Origin: Streptomyces hyderabadensis
GTDB taxonomy: Bacteria; Actinomycetota; Actinomycetes; Streptomycetales; Streptomycetaceae
DNA length: 64,000 nt
Assembly: GCF_020404845.1 (NCBI RefSeq)
Contig: NZ_JAIOJZ010000004.1
Location: forward strand, 124,001-188,000
Direction: 5' to 3'
The position numbers were made by a program, and so were the translations under genes. This document shows, one piece after another, positions 9,482-18,263 of this stretch; the stretch's first letter is position 1; every line of letters starts with the position of its first letter. Under the pieces are notes generated by a model that saw only the letters and a list, made by a program, of their open reading frames with translations, ran no database searches and had not been told where the DNA came from.

Positions 9482-10363
9482 ATGGCGCCTATCACGGAAG
9501 TGGAGGGGCGGCGGGTGGCCCTCAGCAACCTGGACAAGGTGCTGTATCCCGGGACCGGCTTCACCAAGGGCGAGCTGCTGCACTACTACGCGACGACGGC
9601 GGACGTGCTGCTGCCGCATCTGCGGGACCGCGCGGTCTCTTTCCTGCGGTATCCGGACGGCCCGGACGGCCAGGTCTTCTTCACCAAGAACGTGCCGCCG
9701 GGTACCCCCGACTGGGTCACCACGGCCGAGGTGCCCCGCTCGGAGGGCCCGGCCCGGATGGTGCTGGTGCAGGACCTGGCGAGCCTGATGTGGGCGGCGA
9801 ACCTGGTGACCGAGTTCCACACCCACCAGTGGACCGCGGACGACCCCGGCGAGGCCGACCGGCTGGTGTTCGACCTGGACCCCGGGCCGCCCGCGACCGT
9901 GGTCCAGTGCTGCGAGGTCGCGCTGTGGCTGCGGGAGCGGCTGGCGGCGGACGGGATCGAGGCGTACGCCAAGACCTCCGGGGCCAAGGGGCTGCACCTG
10001 CTGGCCGGGGTGCGGGGGTCGTCCTCGGAGCGGGTGTCGGAGTACGCGAAGGCGCTCGCGGTGGAGGCGGAGCGGGCGCTGCCGAAGCTGGTGGTGCACC
10101 GGATGACGCGCAGCCTGCGGCCGGGGAAGGTGTTCGTGGACTGGAGCCAGAACGCCGCGCGCAAGACCACGGCCGCCCCGTACACCGTGCGCGCCCGCGA
10201 CGTGCCCGCGGTCTCCACGCCGGTGACGTGGGAGGAGGTCGCCGGGTGCGGGCGGGCGGAGCAGTTCGTCTTCCTGGCGCCGGACGTCGGGCCCCGGGTG
10301 CAGGACTACGGCGACCTGCTGGCGCCGCTGTTCGAGCGCGGCCGGGCGGCGGCGCTGCCCTGA
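9482..10363 (+). CDS. LigD-type polymerase/primase domain protein (stand-alone)
   Basis: A 293-residue protein equal to the polymerase domain of LigD (archaeo-eukaryotic primase fold), which fills gaps with ribo- or deoxynucleotides during end joining. Catalytic acids are visible: Asp131 and Asp133 in FDLDPGP, and Asp220 in VFVDWSQN. The opening LSNLDKVLYPGTGFTKGELLHYY is characteristic. Ligase and nuclease domains are absent, so a separate ligase must act with it. It is divergent from ku, an arrangement expected for a mini-NHEJ locus. No clear ribosome-binding site precedes the ATG, so a leaderless or weakly translated mRNA is possible. Confidence 0.9.
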   Translation: MAPITEVEGRRVALSNLDKVLYPGTGFTKGELLHYYATTADVLLPHLRDRAVSFLRYPDGPDGQVFFTKNVPPGTPDWVTTAEVPRSEGPARMVLVQDLASLMWAANLVTEFHTHQWTADDPGEADRLVFDLDPGPPATVVQCCEVALWLRERLAADGIEAYAKTSGAKGLHLLAGVRGSSSERVSEYAKALAVEAERALPKLVVHRMTRSLRPGKVFVDWSQNAARKTTAAPYTVRARDVPAVSTPVTWEEVAGCGRAEQFVFLAPDVGPRVQDYGDLLAPLFERGRAAALP

Positions 10364-10438
10364 GCCGCGCCCCGTCCTGCGGCCCGCGGCCGCCGTACCC
10401 CGCCGCGCTCCGCAGACCGCCGCGCCCCGCCGATGTGC

Positions 10439-11242
10439 TCAGAGGCGCTGCCAGGTGGCCCGGTCCCGGGCCATGGCGTGCAGGGCCTCGACGTCCGCCG
10501 GTTTCAGCACCCCGCCCGTGCGGGCCAGGTCGGGCAGCTCCCGGTCGGTGAGGACGCGCACCGAGCGGGGCGGAACGGTGACGGACACGTGTGCGGGCTC
10601 GACGAGGACCAGCACCGGGCGGACCTCCGCCGTCAGGGCGTGGGAGGCCCGGTCGGCGTCCGCGCGGACCCGGCGCAGCAGGGGCAGGGGTGCCCGGCGG
10701 CCCAGCGCCACCCGCGGGTCGTCGATCCGCACCCGCTGTCTGCGGGCGGGCAGCACGTGCAGGGCGAAGAGGCCGCCGGGGCCGATCAGCAGGTGGTGGA
10801 CGCGGTCGCCGCCGGGCAGCGGGAGGGAGTGCAGGGCGTGCCAGCCGGCGCCGTCGAGCCGGTCGAGGGCGGCCCCCGTCGTCTGCTCGGCGGCCAGTGC
10901 CCGGCGGCGCGGGTCGGGGCGCAGCCGGTGCGCCGGACCGGGTTCCCGCTCCAGGGCGACCAGCAGGGCCTCGCCGGGCCGGTTGGGGGCGAGGTCGTCG
11001 TCCGGGTGGAGGCTGAGCCGGGCCAGTTCCGCGGGGGTCGGGACCGGGGGCGGGCCGATGGTGACCGGGCCGGTGACGAAGGGGCCGAGGGCCTGCAGGA
11101 CCTCGTCCCTGCGGTCGTCGCTCAGCAGGTTGACGCGGGCCGCCTCACGGTCGTACCAGGCGACGTTCGCGCCGTCCGGGAGGCAGACGTAGAGCCGTTC
11201 CCGGCCGTGGCGCCGGGTCGGCACGACACGCAGTCCGTCCAT
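10439..11242 (-). CDS. NERD domain protein
   Basis: A protein of about 267 residues. The C-terminal half resembles the NERD (nuclease-related) domain: GWHALHSLPLPGGDRVHHLL followed by IGPGGLFALHVL matches the typical H-x-x-x-GPGG-hydrophobic pattern of this PD-(D/E)XK-like fold. The N-terminal half has a beta-rich region (ERLYVCLPDGANVAWYD) with no named family. The role is unknown; NERD proteins are thought to act in DNA processing. The start is the second ATG, which has a GGGGGTGGTGA purine-rich site; the first ATG seven codons upstream has none. It is divergent from the phosphatase gene. Confidence 0.7.
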   Translation of the reverse strand: MDGLRVVPTRRHGRERLYVCLPDGANVAWYDREAARVNLLSDDRRDEVLQALGPFVTGPVTIGPPPVPTPAELARLSLHPDDDLAPNRPGEALLVALEREPGPAHRLRPDPRRRALAAEQTTGAALDRLDGAGWHALHSLPLPGGDRVHHLLIGPGGLFALHVLPARRQRVRIDDPRVALGRRAPLPLLRRVRADADRASHALTAEVRPVLVLVEPAHVSVTVPPRSVRVLTDRELPDLARTGGVLKPADVEALHAMARDRATWQRL

Positions 11243-11307
11243 GCCATCACCACCCCCGTCCATGGGACCAGGAGGGGTGCTGCCGGGGCAAGAACCCGGT
11301 TACCTTT

Positions 11308-11341
11308 GGGAGGAGTTGGGCAGGCCCTGGGCAGGACTGGG
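11308..11341 (+). promoter_or_regulatory. G-quadruplex-like motif over a ribosome-binding site
   Basis: Four GGG tracts at 11308, 11318, 11329 and 11339 are spaced by loops of 7, 8 and 7 nt. The last tract is part of GGGAGG, the ribosome-binding site of the gene starting at 11350. It could fold in mRNA and reduce translation. Motif is visible; folding is inferred. Confidence 0.4.
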
Positions 11342-11349
11342 AGGCGCCC

Positions 11350-11856
11350 GTGCGTACCCGTGGGATGGGCCCCGACGTACCGGCCCCGGACCGGCCGTGG
11401 GACGAGATCGTGCCGGGGCTGTGGATGGGCGGGCACGAGTTCCGGCGGTCGGCCGGGCGGCTGGAGTTCGCCGTGGTGCGGGACGAGTTCGACCTGGTGC
11501 AGACGCTGCTGCGGCTGCCCGGACACGGACCGGACGAGGGCGTCGAGCACCATGTCTGGCCGATCCCGGACGGCCCCCTGGACGGCACGCAGCTCGCCGG
11601 GGTGATCCGGCTGGCCCGGGCCGCTGGCGAGGCGCTCGACGACGGCCGGAAGGTCCTGGTCCGCTGCTATCACGGGTACAACCGCTCCGGTCTCGTGGTC
11701 GCGCACACGCTGATGCGGCGGGGCAGCGGCGCCGAGGAGGCGATCCGGCTGGTCCGGGCCCGGCGCTCGCCGTGGGCGCTGCACAACGACCTCTTCGTGG
11801 CCTACCTCCGGGCCGGTCTGGCCACCGTGCGGCAGCTGGAGGAGCTGGCCGAGTAG
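11350..11856 (+). CDS. Dual-specificity/tyrosine phosphatase-like protein
   Basis: A 168-residue cysteine-dependent phosphatase. The P-loop CYHGYNRSG fits Cx5R(S), with a general-acid candidate in the preceding WPIPDGPLDG loop. The residue before the catalytic Cys is Arg rather than the usual His, which may tune Cys pKa. The rest (EIVPGLWMGGHE, DLVQTLLRLPG) fits the DSP fold, and the C-terminal helix is complete. It would remove phosphate from protein or another small phospho-substrate; which one is unknown. The start is the GTG seven bases after GGAGG. Confidence 0.8.
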   Translation: MRTRGMGPDVPAPDRPWDEIVPGLWMGGHEFRRSAGRLEFAVVRDEFDLVQTLLRLPGHGPDEGVEHHVWPIPDGPLDGTQLAGVIRLARAAGEALDDGRKVLVRCYHGYNRSGLVVAHTLMRRGSGAEEAIRLVRARRSPWALHNDLFVAYLRAGLATVRQLEELAE

Positions 11857-11981
11857 CCCGGCGGGCCCGGACGCACGCAAAATGGCCTTCCGTACGAAGA
11901 TGCGTGGGTGCCGTGAGGTCCGCGGTGCCGCCCGCGGCCGTGCGGGACCGCCGACGCCGATCACCGAACCCCTGGAGTGCA

Positions 11982-12764
11982 GTGCTCCCGAGCCGCCGCG
12001 GGCGCCCCGCCCGCGTCCCCGCCGCCCTCGCGCTGCTCCTGGCGACGGCGGCGGCCGGCGCGCTGGCGGCCTGCGGGGACGGCGGCGGCCTGGAGAGTGC
12101 CGGGGCGACGCCCGCCGCACGCCATCCGGCCCGGCTGTGGCCCGGTCTGACCCCGGCGTCCAGTCCGGCGTACGACATCGGCGAGGTGGAGCACGCGCCG
12201 GTGCAGGGCGTCGCCGTGCCGGGCGGCGACATCCGCCGGGCGGATCCGGTGGCGGCGGTGCGGGCCGAGATCGCCGCGCATCCGGACGACTACGCGGGCG
12301 CGGAGGCGCGGTACCACGAGACGTCGGTGCGGATGGCGGACTGCGGCCCGGACGGCGCCGGTGACACGCGCGGCGGCTGCCCGGTGCTGCGGCCGTACTA
12401 CCGGGACCTGACCGGTGACGGACGGCCCGAGATGACGCTGGGTTTCCGGCTGCTGCCGGACAAGCTGACCGCCGTGCGGGTGTACACCGTCGAGAAGGAC
12501 CGGCTGGTGCGGGTCATGTCCTACGAGGACGCGGTGAGCGCGGTCGAGCTGGCCGGGCGGACGGTCATCGTCCGCTCGCCCTCCGAGGTCGCCGGGTACG
12601 AGTACCGGCTGCAGTGGACCTGGGACGCCGACCAGCGGGCCATGCTGCTGACCAGCGACGAGATGCTGCGCACCGGCGACGGCGGACAGCACACGAAGCG
12701 CCCGTCCGCCTCGCCGTCGCCCTCGACGTCGCCCGCTCCGTCGCCCTCGGCGAGCGCCCGGTGA
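11982..12764 (+). CDS. Lipoprotein of unknown function, paired with histidine kinase
   Basis: A 260-residue exported lipoprotein. The signal peptide (RVPAALALLLATAAAGALAA) ends in a lipobox with Cys31 (LAAC). The mature part has a region with DLTGDGRPEMTLGF, which resembles a calcium-loop/FG-GAP-like motif, then VYTVEKDRLVRVMSYED and a Ser/Pro tail. The start is the GTG with GGAG four to seven bases upstream; longer readings run into unrelated sequence. Its stop overlaps the kinase start (GTGA), so the two are co-translated. It may be a surface accessory that feeds a signal to the kinase, which is inference from the overlap. Confidence 0.75.
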   Translation: MLPSRRGRPARVPAALALLLATAAAGALAACGDGGGLESAGATPAARHPARLWPGLTPASSPAYDIGEVEHAPVQGVAVPGGDIRRADPVAAVRAEIAAHPDDYAGAEARYHETSVRMADCGPDGAGDTRGGCPVLRPYYRDLTGDGRPEMTLGFRLLPDKLTAVRVYTVEKDRLVRVMSYEDAVSAVELAGRTVIVRSPSEVAGYEYRLQWTWDADQRAMLLTSDEMLRTGDGGQHTKRPSASPSPSTSPAPSPSASAR

Positions 12765-14005
12765 GGCTCGCGCTCCCGCGGTGGACCGGACCGCTCGCGG
12801 TGAAGGCGGCCGTCTTCATCACCGTGATGTGCTGCGGGCTCGCCGCGCTGCTCGGCGTCCTGGTGCACGTGTCGGTGACCAACCGGACCGTCGGCCAGGC
12901 GCGGGACGTCGCCCTGTCCCGGCTGCGGGAGGCGACGGAGTCCTACGAGGCGGGTGACCCGCTGCGGCGCGGGGCGGGCGTCGATCCGCCGGGCCTGCCG
13001 CGGCAGCTGCGGGAGCTGGCCGTGTCGGGCCGGCGCGGCACGATGGTCGCCCGGTACGCCGGGCGGCCGACGATGTGGGCGGCGGGCCCCGCCGACGGCG
13101 GCCGGGCGCTGGCGGTGCGGGTCGACCACTCCCAGGGCCAGGCCACCATCGACGGCCTGGACGGCACCCTGGTGTGGGCGTCGGCGCTGGCGATCGGGGC
13201 GACGCTGCTGGTCGGCGCGTTCGCGGTGACGCGGGTGACCCGGCGGCTGCACACCACGGCGCGGGTGGCGCGGCGGATCAGCGGCGGCGACCTCGACGCG
13301 CGGGTCGGCGACCCGCGCGCCCAGGATCCGACCCGCCCGCTAGACGAGGTGGCCTCGGTCGCCGCCGCGCTGGACTCCATGGCGGCGTCGCTGCAGGGCA
13401 AGCTGCTCGCCGAGCAGCGGTTCACCGCGGACGTGGCGCACGAGCTGCGCACCCCGCTCACCGGCCTGCACGCGGCGGCCGAGCTGCTGCCGCCCGGCCG
13501 CCCCACCGAGCTGGTGCGGGACCGGGTGGCGGCGCTGCGCACCCTCACCGAGGACCTGCTGGAGATCTCCCGGCTGGAGAGCGGGCGGGAGCGGCCCGCG
13601 ACGGAGCCGGAGGAGCTGGGCGCGCTGGCCCGGCGGGTGGTGCGGGCTTCGGGCACGGACACCCGGGTGGACGTCGTACGGGACGCGTGGGTGGAGACCG
13701 ACCGGCGGCGTCTGGAGCGGGTGCTGGGCAACCTGGTGTCGAACGCGCACGGGCACGGGCGGGCGCCGGTGGTGCTGACCGTGGACGGCGCGGTGCTCAC
13801 CGTGCGGGACCACGGGGACGGCTATCCGGAGTACCTGCTGGCGCACGGTCCGCAGCGGTTCCGCACCGAGGGCGGGACGAAGGGGCACGGGCTCGGGCTG
13901 ACCATCGCGCTGGGGCAGGCCGAGGTGCTCGGGGCACGCCTTGAGTTCACCAACCCGCCGGACGGCGGGGCGCTGGCCCGGCTGACACTGCCTCAGCAGC
14001 CCTGA
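12761..14005 (+). CDS. Orphan sensor histidine kinase
   Basis: A 414-residue membrane histidine kinase. Two membrane segments (about residues 14-38 and 131-155) flank a short extracytoplasmic domain, followed by HAMP, HisKA with the phospho-acceptor His227 in DVAHELRTP, and HATPase_c with N-box NLVSNAHGHG and G-box GGTKGHGLGL. The N-box lacks the second Asn seen in many kinases (NAHGHG instead of NAxKH). No response regulator lies beside it, so it is an orphan kinase in this window. It is coupled to the lipoprotein gene by a 4-bp overlap and followed by cell-wall genes. Confidence 0.88.
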   Translation: MRLALPRWTGPLAVKAAVFITVMCCGLAALLGVLVHVSVTNRTVGQARDVALSRLREATESYEAGDPLRRGAGVDPPGLPRQLRELAVSGRRGTMVARYAGRPTMWAAGPADGGRALAVRVDHSQGQATIDGLDGTLVWASALAIGATLLVGAFAVTRVTRRLHTTARVARRISGGDLDARVGDPRAQDPTRPLDEVASVAAALDSMAASLQGKLLAEQRFTADVAHELRTPLTGLHAAAELLPPGRPTELVRDRVAALRTLTEDLLEISRLESGRERPATEPEELGALARRVVRASGTDTRVDVVRDAWVETDRRRLERVLGNLVSNAHGHGRAPVVLTVDGAVLTVRDHGDGYPEYLLAHGPQRFRTEGGTKGHGLGLTIALGQAEVLGARLEFTNPPDGGALARLTLPQQP

Positions 14006-14112
14006 CCACGGCACCTTCCCCGATGGCTCAGTGCGGCGGGCGGCGCGTGGGGGGCGCTCCTAATGTGGCGGTTAGTCATCTGAAGAACCGTTCGCTCCCG
14101 GGAGGTACTCCC

Positions 14113-14568
14113 ATGTCCCCACTGTCCGCACCGGCCTCGCACTCACCCCTGGTCCGCGGTCTTGCCACCGCCCTCGCGGCGGGCGCGCTCGCCACCGCCG
14201 TCGCCGTCGCCCCGGCCGTCGCGAACGACGGGCGGGGCGGGGACGCCGGCTCCACGTCCGCCGTCACCGGTGCGGGAAACCGCGGCGGGAACGGCGGCGA
14301 CGAGTGGGGCGGGGGCGACGGCCGCCAGGAGCAGGGCCGCTACCGGGGCGTCGTGACGGCCCAGCGCCTCGCCCTGCGCACCTCGCCGACCCGCGGTTCG
14401 GACGTCATCCGGTACGCCCGCCGGGGCGAGGTCGTCTCCATCTACTGCAAGACGCCCGGCGACCGGGTGCAGGGCAACCCGCTCTGGTACCTCCTCACGG
14501 ACGGCACCTGGGCCTGGGGCGCGGCCCGCTACATCGACAACATCGGCCCCGCGCCGCGCTGGTGCTGA
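14113..14568 (+). CDS. Secreted SH3-domain protein
   Basis: A 151-residue exported protein with a signal peptide (LVRGLATALAAGALATAVAVA), a Gly-rich linker (GNRGGNGGDEWGGGDG) and a C-terminal bacterial SH3-like domain (VTAQRLALRTSPTRGSDVIR ... YLLTDGTWAWGAARYI). Such domains often bind peptidoglycan. Two cysteines (in IYCKT and the C-terminal RWC) may pair. The ATG has GGAGG seven bases upstream. It stands just before the FtsW/PBP pair, which fits a cell-wall context. Confidence 0.8.
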   Translation: MSPLSAPASHSPLVRGLATALAAGALATAVAVAPAVANDGRGGDAGSTSAVTGAGNRGGNGGDEWGGGDGRQEQGRYRGVVTAQRLALRTSPTRGSDVIRYARRGEVVSIYCKTPGDRVQGNPLWYLLTDGTWAWGAARYIDNIGPAPRWC

Positions 14569-14611
14569 GCCGGACACCGAGCACACCCCACCATTTGGGT
14601 AAGTTCCGGAC

Positions 14612-15973
14612 ATGACCAAGGCCGGAACCGGAACCGGAATCACCGTGGCACAGGCGGACACGCCAGCTCCCGTCGCCCGGCTCCCCCGGCGCCGGGGCGT
14701 CGAACTCGCGCTCATCGTCATGGCCGTCCTGCTGTCGGTCTTCGGCTACTGCAACGTCGGCCTCGCCCAGCACGACGCCCTGCCGCCCGGCGCCGTCGGC
14801 TACGGCGCCGGGCTCGGGGTGCTCGCGCTCCTCGCCCACCTGGCGGTACGGCTGCGCGCCCCGTACGCCGACCCGCTGCTGCTGCCCATCGGGGTGCTGC
14901 TCAACGGCCTCGGCCTGGTGCTGATCTACCGGCTGGACCTGGAGACGCCGGGCGACCGGGCGGCCCCGACCCAGCTGGTGTGGTCGACGCTGGGCGTCGC
15001 GCTGTTCATCGTGGTCGTCCTGCTCCTGCGCGACCACCGGGTGCTGCAGCGCTACGCCTACGTGTGCGTCGCCGCGGCGCTCGCCCTGCTCACCGTGCCG
15101 ATCTTCTTCCCGGCGGTGAACGGCGCCCGCATCTGGATCCGGATCGAGGGCTTCTCCATCCAGCCCGGCGAGTTCGCCAAGGTGCTGCTCGCGGTGTTCT
15201 TCGCCGCCTACCTGGCCGCCAACCGCAGCGCACTGGCGTACGCGGGACGCAGGGTGTGGCGGCTGCAACTGCCCACCGGCCGGGTCCTCGGTCCGATCCT
15301 CGCGGTGTGGCTGGTCAGCGTCGGCGTGCTGGTCCTGGAGCGGGACCTGGGCACCTCGCTGCTCTTCTTCGGCCTGTTCGTGGTCCTGCTCTACGTCGCC
15401 ACCGGCCGCACCGGCTGGATCGCCGTCGGCCTGCTGCTGGCCTCGCTGGGCGCGGTCGCGGTGGGCTGGCTGGAGCCGCACGTGCACAACAGGGTGGAGG
15501 ACTGGCTGCACCCCTTCGCCTCCATCGAGGCGGGCGACGGTCCCAACCAGCTGGCCCAGTCCCTGTTCGCCTTCGCGGCGGGCGGCGTCACCGGCACCGG
15601 TCTGGGCCTCGGTCACTCGGTCCTGATCGGCTTCGCCGTCAAGTCGGACTTCATCCTGGCGACGGCCGGGGAGGAGCTGGGCTTCCTCGGCCTGACCGCC
15701 GTCTTCCTGCTGTACGGGCTGCTGGTGGAGCGCGGCTACCGGGCGGGCCTGGCCGCCCGCGACCCCTTCGGCCGGCTGCTCGCGGTCGGCCTCTCCTCGA
15801 TCGTGGCGCTCCAGGTGTTCGTCATCGCGGGCGGGGTGACCGGGCTGATCCCGCTGACCGGCATGGCGATGCCGTTCCTGGCGCAGGGCGGGTCCTCGGT
15901 CGTCACCAACTGGGCGATCGTGGCGCTGCTGATCCGGGTCAGCCACGCGGCCCGGCGCGGGACGCCCTCGTGA
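14612..15973 (+). CDS. SEDS peptidoglycan polymerase (FtsW/RodA/SpoVE family)
   Basis: A 453-residue multi-pass membrane protein of the SEDS family, which polymerises glycan strands from lipid II with a partner transpeptidase. Conserved motifs are visible: NGARIWIRIEGFSIQPGEFA, the LERDLGTSLLFF segment with its catalytic-region Asp, the GDGPNQLAQSLFAF loop and GEELGFLGL near the C-terminus. The cytoplasmic N-terminus is about 28 residues. The stop overlaps the PBP start (GTGA), so enzyme and partner are coupled. Streptomycetes carry several such pairs; which growth stage this one serves (vegetative or sporulation) cannot be told from sequence. Confidence 0.9.
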   Translation: MTKAGTGTGITVAQADTPAPVARLPRRRGVELALIVMAVLLSVFGYCNVGLAQHDALPPGAVGYGAGLGVLALLAHLAVRLRAPYADPLLLPIGVLLNGLGLVLIYRLDLETPGDRAAPTQLVWSTLGVALFIVVVLLLRDHRVLQRYAYVCVAAALALLTVPIFFPAVNGARIWIRIEGFSIQPGEFAKVLLAVFFAAYLAANRSALAYAGRRVWRLQLPTGRVLGPILAVWLVSVGVLVLERDLGTSLLFFGLFVVLLYVATGRTGWIAVGLLLASLGAVAVGWLEPHVHNRVEDWLHPFASIEAGDGPNQLAQSLFAFAAGGVTGTGLGLGHSVLIGFAVKSDFILATAGEELGFLGLTAVFLLYGLLVERGYRAGLAARDPFGRLLAVGLSSIVALQVFVIAGGVTGLIPLTGMAMPFLAQGGSSVVTNWAIVALLIRVSHAARRGTPS

Positions 15974-17433
15974 CCCGGAACATCCGGCACGCGGCCGTCT
16001 TCTGCGCCCTGCTGCTGGTCGCCCTGGTGGTCAACGCGGCCCGGGTGCAGATCGTCCAGAAGCCGGAGTACGACGACAACCCGGCCAACCGCCGCCCCGA
16101 CATCGCCCGCTACCAGCAGCCGCGCGGCGACATCCTGGTCGGCGGCGAGGCGGTCACCGGCTCCCGGGACACCGGCGAGCACCTGCGCTTCGAACGGACC
16201 TACGCGAACGGGCCGATGTACGCGCCGATCACCGGCTTCGCCTCCCAGGCGTACGGGACGACGCTCCTGGAGCACGCCGAGGACGGCCTGCTGTCCGGCG
16301 CCGACCCGGTGCTCGCGCCGCTGCCGCTGTGGAACGACGTCACGGGCGCCCACAACCCGGGCGGCGACGTGGTGACGACGATCGACGGGGCCGCGCAGCG
16401 GGCGGCGTTCGAGGGGCTCGGCGGGCGCAAGGGCGCGGTGGCCGCGATCGAGCCGGCCACCGGCCGCGTCCTGGCCCTGGTCTCCACCCCCTCCTACGAC
16501 CCCCAGCTGCTGTCCGGCAACAGCGCGGCCGCCACCCGCACCTGGAACCGGCTGAACGCCGACCCGGACCAGCCGATGCTCAACCGGGCGGTGAGCCGGA
16601 CCTATCCGCCGGGTTCGACCTTCAAGGTGGTCACCGCGGCGGCGGCGCTGGACGCTGGGGTGGTGCGCGACCTGGACGCACCGACCCGCTCCCCCGACCC
16701 GTACACGCTGCCCGGGACCCGCACGAAGCTCACCAACGAGGCCGACGGGTGCCGGAACGCCTCGCTGCGGGAGGCGTTCGAGTGGTCCTGCAACACGGTG
16801 TTCGCCAAGCTCGGCGTGGACGTGGGGGTGCGCGGCATGGCGGCGACCGCGGAGGCCTTCGGCTTCAACGACGACGGGCTGCGGATCCCCTTCCCCGTCG
16901 CAAGGAGCACCTTCGACTCCTCGGTGGACCGGGCGCAGCTCGGCCTGTCGTCGATCGGGCAGTACAACACGCGCGCGACGCCGCTGCAGATGGCGATGGT
17001 GGCGGCCGCGGTGGCGGGCGGCGGTCAGGTGCGCTCGCCGTACCTGGTGGAGCGGACGCAGCGGGCGGGCGGCAGCCTGGTCGCGGCGGCCGGGTCGCGG
17101 CCCTCCCGGGAGGTGATGCGTCCCTCGACCGCGGCGCTGCTCAAGGAGCTGATGACCGGCGTGGTGGACAAGGGCACCGGCGCGAAGGCGGCGATCCCGG
17201 GTGCCGTGGTCGGCGGCAAGACCGGCACCGCCCAGCACGGCGTCGGCAACTCGGGCACGCCGTACGCGTGGTTCATCTCCTGGGCGCGGGGCGCCGGCGA
17301 CGTGGAGCCGAAGGTCGCGGTCGCGGTGGTGGTCGAGGGCTCGGCGGCGGACCGGGAGGGCATCAGCGGCGGCGGGCTCGCGGCGCCGATCGCGCGGGCG
17401 GTGATGGAGGCGGTTCTTGGAGGGGGAGGGTGA
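15970..17433 (+). CDS. Class B penicillin-binding protein (PBP2-like transpeptidase)
   Basis: A 487-residue transpeptidase with an N-terminal membrane anchor (residues about 8-26). The three penicillin-binding motifs are intact: PGSTFK with nucleophile Ser216 and Lys219, SCN at 273-275, and KTGT at 417. It cross-links glycan made by the overlapping SEDS partner. The N-terminal pedestal is short (about 130 residues) as in actinobacterial PbpA-type proteins. The 3' end faces the Uma2 gene with a 3-bp gap, so transcription terminates by overlap or inside the neighbour. Confidence 0.9.
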   Translation: MTRNIRHAAVFCALLLVALVVNAARVQIVQKPEYDDNPANRRPDIARYQQPRGDILVGGEAVTGSRDTGEHLRFERTYANGPMYAPITGFASQAYGTTLLEHAEDGLLSGADPVLAPLPLWNDVTGAHNPGGDVVTTIDGAAQRAAFEGLGGRKGAVAAIEPATGRVLALVSTPSYDPQLLSGNSAAATRTWNRLNADPDQPMLNRAVSRTYPPGSTFKVVTAAAALDAGVVRDLDAPTRSPDPYTLPGTRTKLTNEADGCRNASLREAFEWSCNTVFAKLGVDVGVRGMAATAEAFGFNDDGLRIPFPVARSTFDSSVDRAQLGLSSIGQYNTRATPLQMAMVAAAVAGGGQVRSPYLVERTQRAGGSLVAAAGSRPSREVMRPSTAALLKELMTGVVDKGTGAKAAIPGAVVGGKTGTAQHGVGNSGTPYAWFISWARGAGDVEPKVAVAVVVEGSAADREGISGGGLAAPIARAVMEAVLGGGG

Positions 17434-17436
17434 GGG

Positions 17437-18042
17437 CTATCGGCGGCGGTTCACGGCGGTGAGGTCGATGTCGATGAGGAAGGGGACAGTGAGTTTGAGG
17501 CGGTTGTGGAAGATGCAGGTCGGCACATAAGTCCTGGTTGCCGGGTCGAGTTCGTAGACGTAGACAACAGGAAGGCAGTCCTGCTCCTCTACCCGCCAGA
17601 AATGCATGATGCCCGCGCCTGCGTACTTGCGGGGCTTGGCCTCCCGGTCACGGCCGATCGAGTCTTCGGCGACCACCTCGGCCACCAAAGTGACGTCCTC
17701 GGGGAGAAGGCGGGTCTGCCTGGGCCCGAGGTCCGCACCGGCGCGGGAGACCAGCACATCTGGTTCAAGCCGGTTCCGCGTGTCGAGCGTCACCGAGAAG
17801 AAATGGTAGACCTCGAAGACGTCCGGAACCTGCTCGACCAACGCCCCCTCCAGCAGCCGGACCGTGCTCGCATGGAACATCGTCTGCGCACTCGCGAAGA
17901 CGAGACTCGCGTCCAGGAGCTCCGTACGACTGGGCAGGTTGGGGAGCCTGTCGAGGTCGTCGGCCGTCCAGCCGCCGTCCGGCGGACGAGCCCACTCGTA
18001 GTCATCGTCCAGCCCGTAGTCGCGATCCAAACCCACTGTCAT
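17437..18042 (-). CDS. Uma2-family putative restriction-type endonuclease
   Basis: A protein of about 201 residues in the Uma2 family (PD-(D/E)XK fold). Core residues are seen in NRLEPDVLVSR (Asp), LVAEVVAEDS (Glu) and DREAKPRKYAGAGI (Lys), spaced as in the family. These genes are multicopy in streptomycetes and their function is not settled. Start choice is uncertain: the ATG at 18042 has GGAG only two bases away, while a GTG two codons later has GGAG at better spacing. Longer reading upstream adds unrelated sequence. Base composition is slightly lower in GC than its neighbours. Confidence 0.75.
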   Translation of the reverse strand: MTVGLDRDYGLDDDYEWARPPDGGWTADDLDRLPNLPSRTELLDASLVFASAQTMFHASTVRLLEGALVEQVPDVFEVYHFFSVTLDTRNRLEPDVLVSRAGADLGPRQTRLLPEDVTLVAEVVAEDSIGRDREAKPRKYAGAGIMHFWRVEEQDCLPVVYVYELDPATRTYVPTCIFHNRLKLTVPFLIDIDLTAVNRRR

Positions 18043-18263
18043 GCTCCGGAGCTTTGCCGAAACTGTCCGTCGGCACGGGCCTACCGCGTACCGACACCCC
18101 ATCGAGCGATCTCCACCCCGCACTTGACCCCGGTCATCTTTACTCGCGGTCAACAAGTTCCGCGCAGGGGATTGACGAGCTTGCTGACACGCAGTCTCAT
18201 AAGACGCAGCACGCTGGAGTGACCGCGGGTAACACGATCCGTTCGACGAGGTGGGACACAGCC

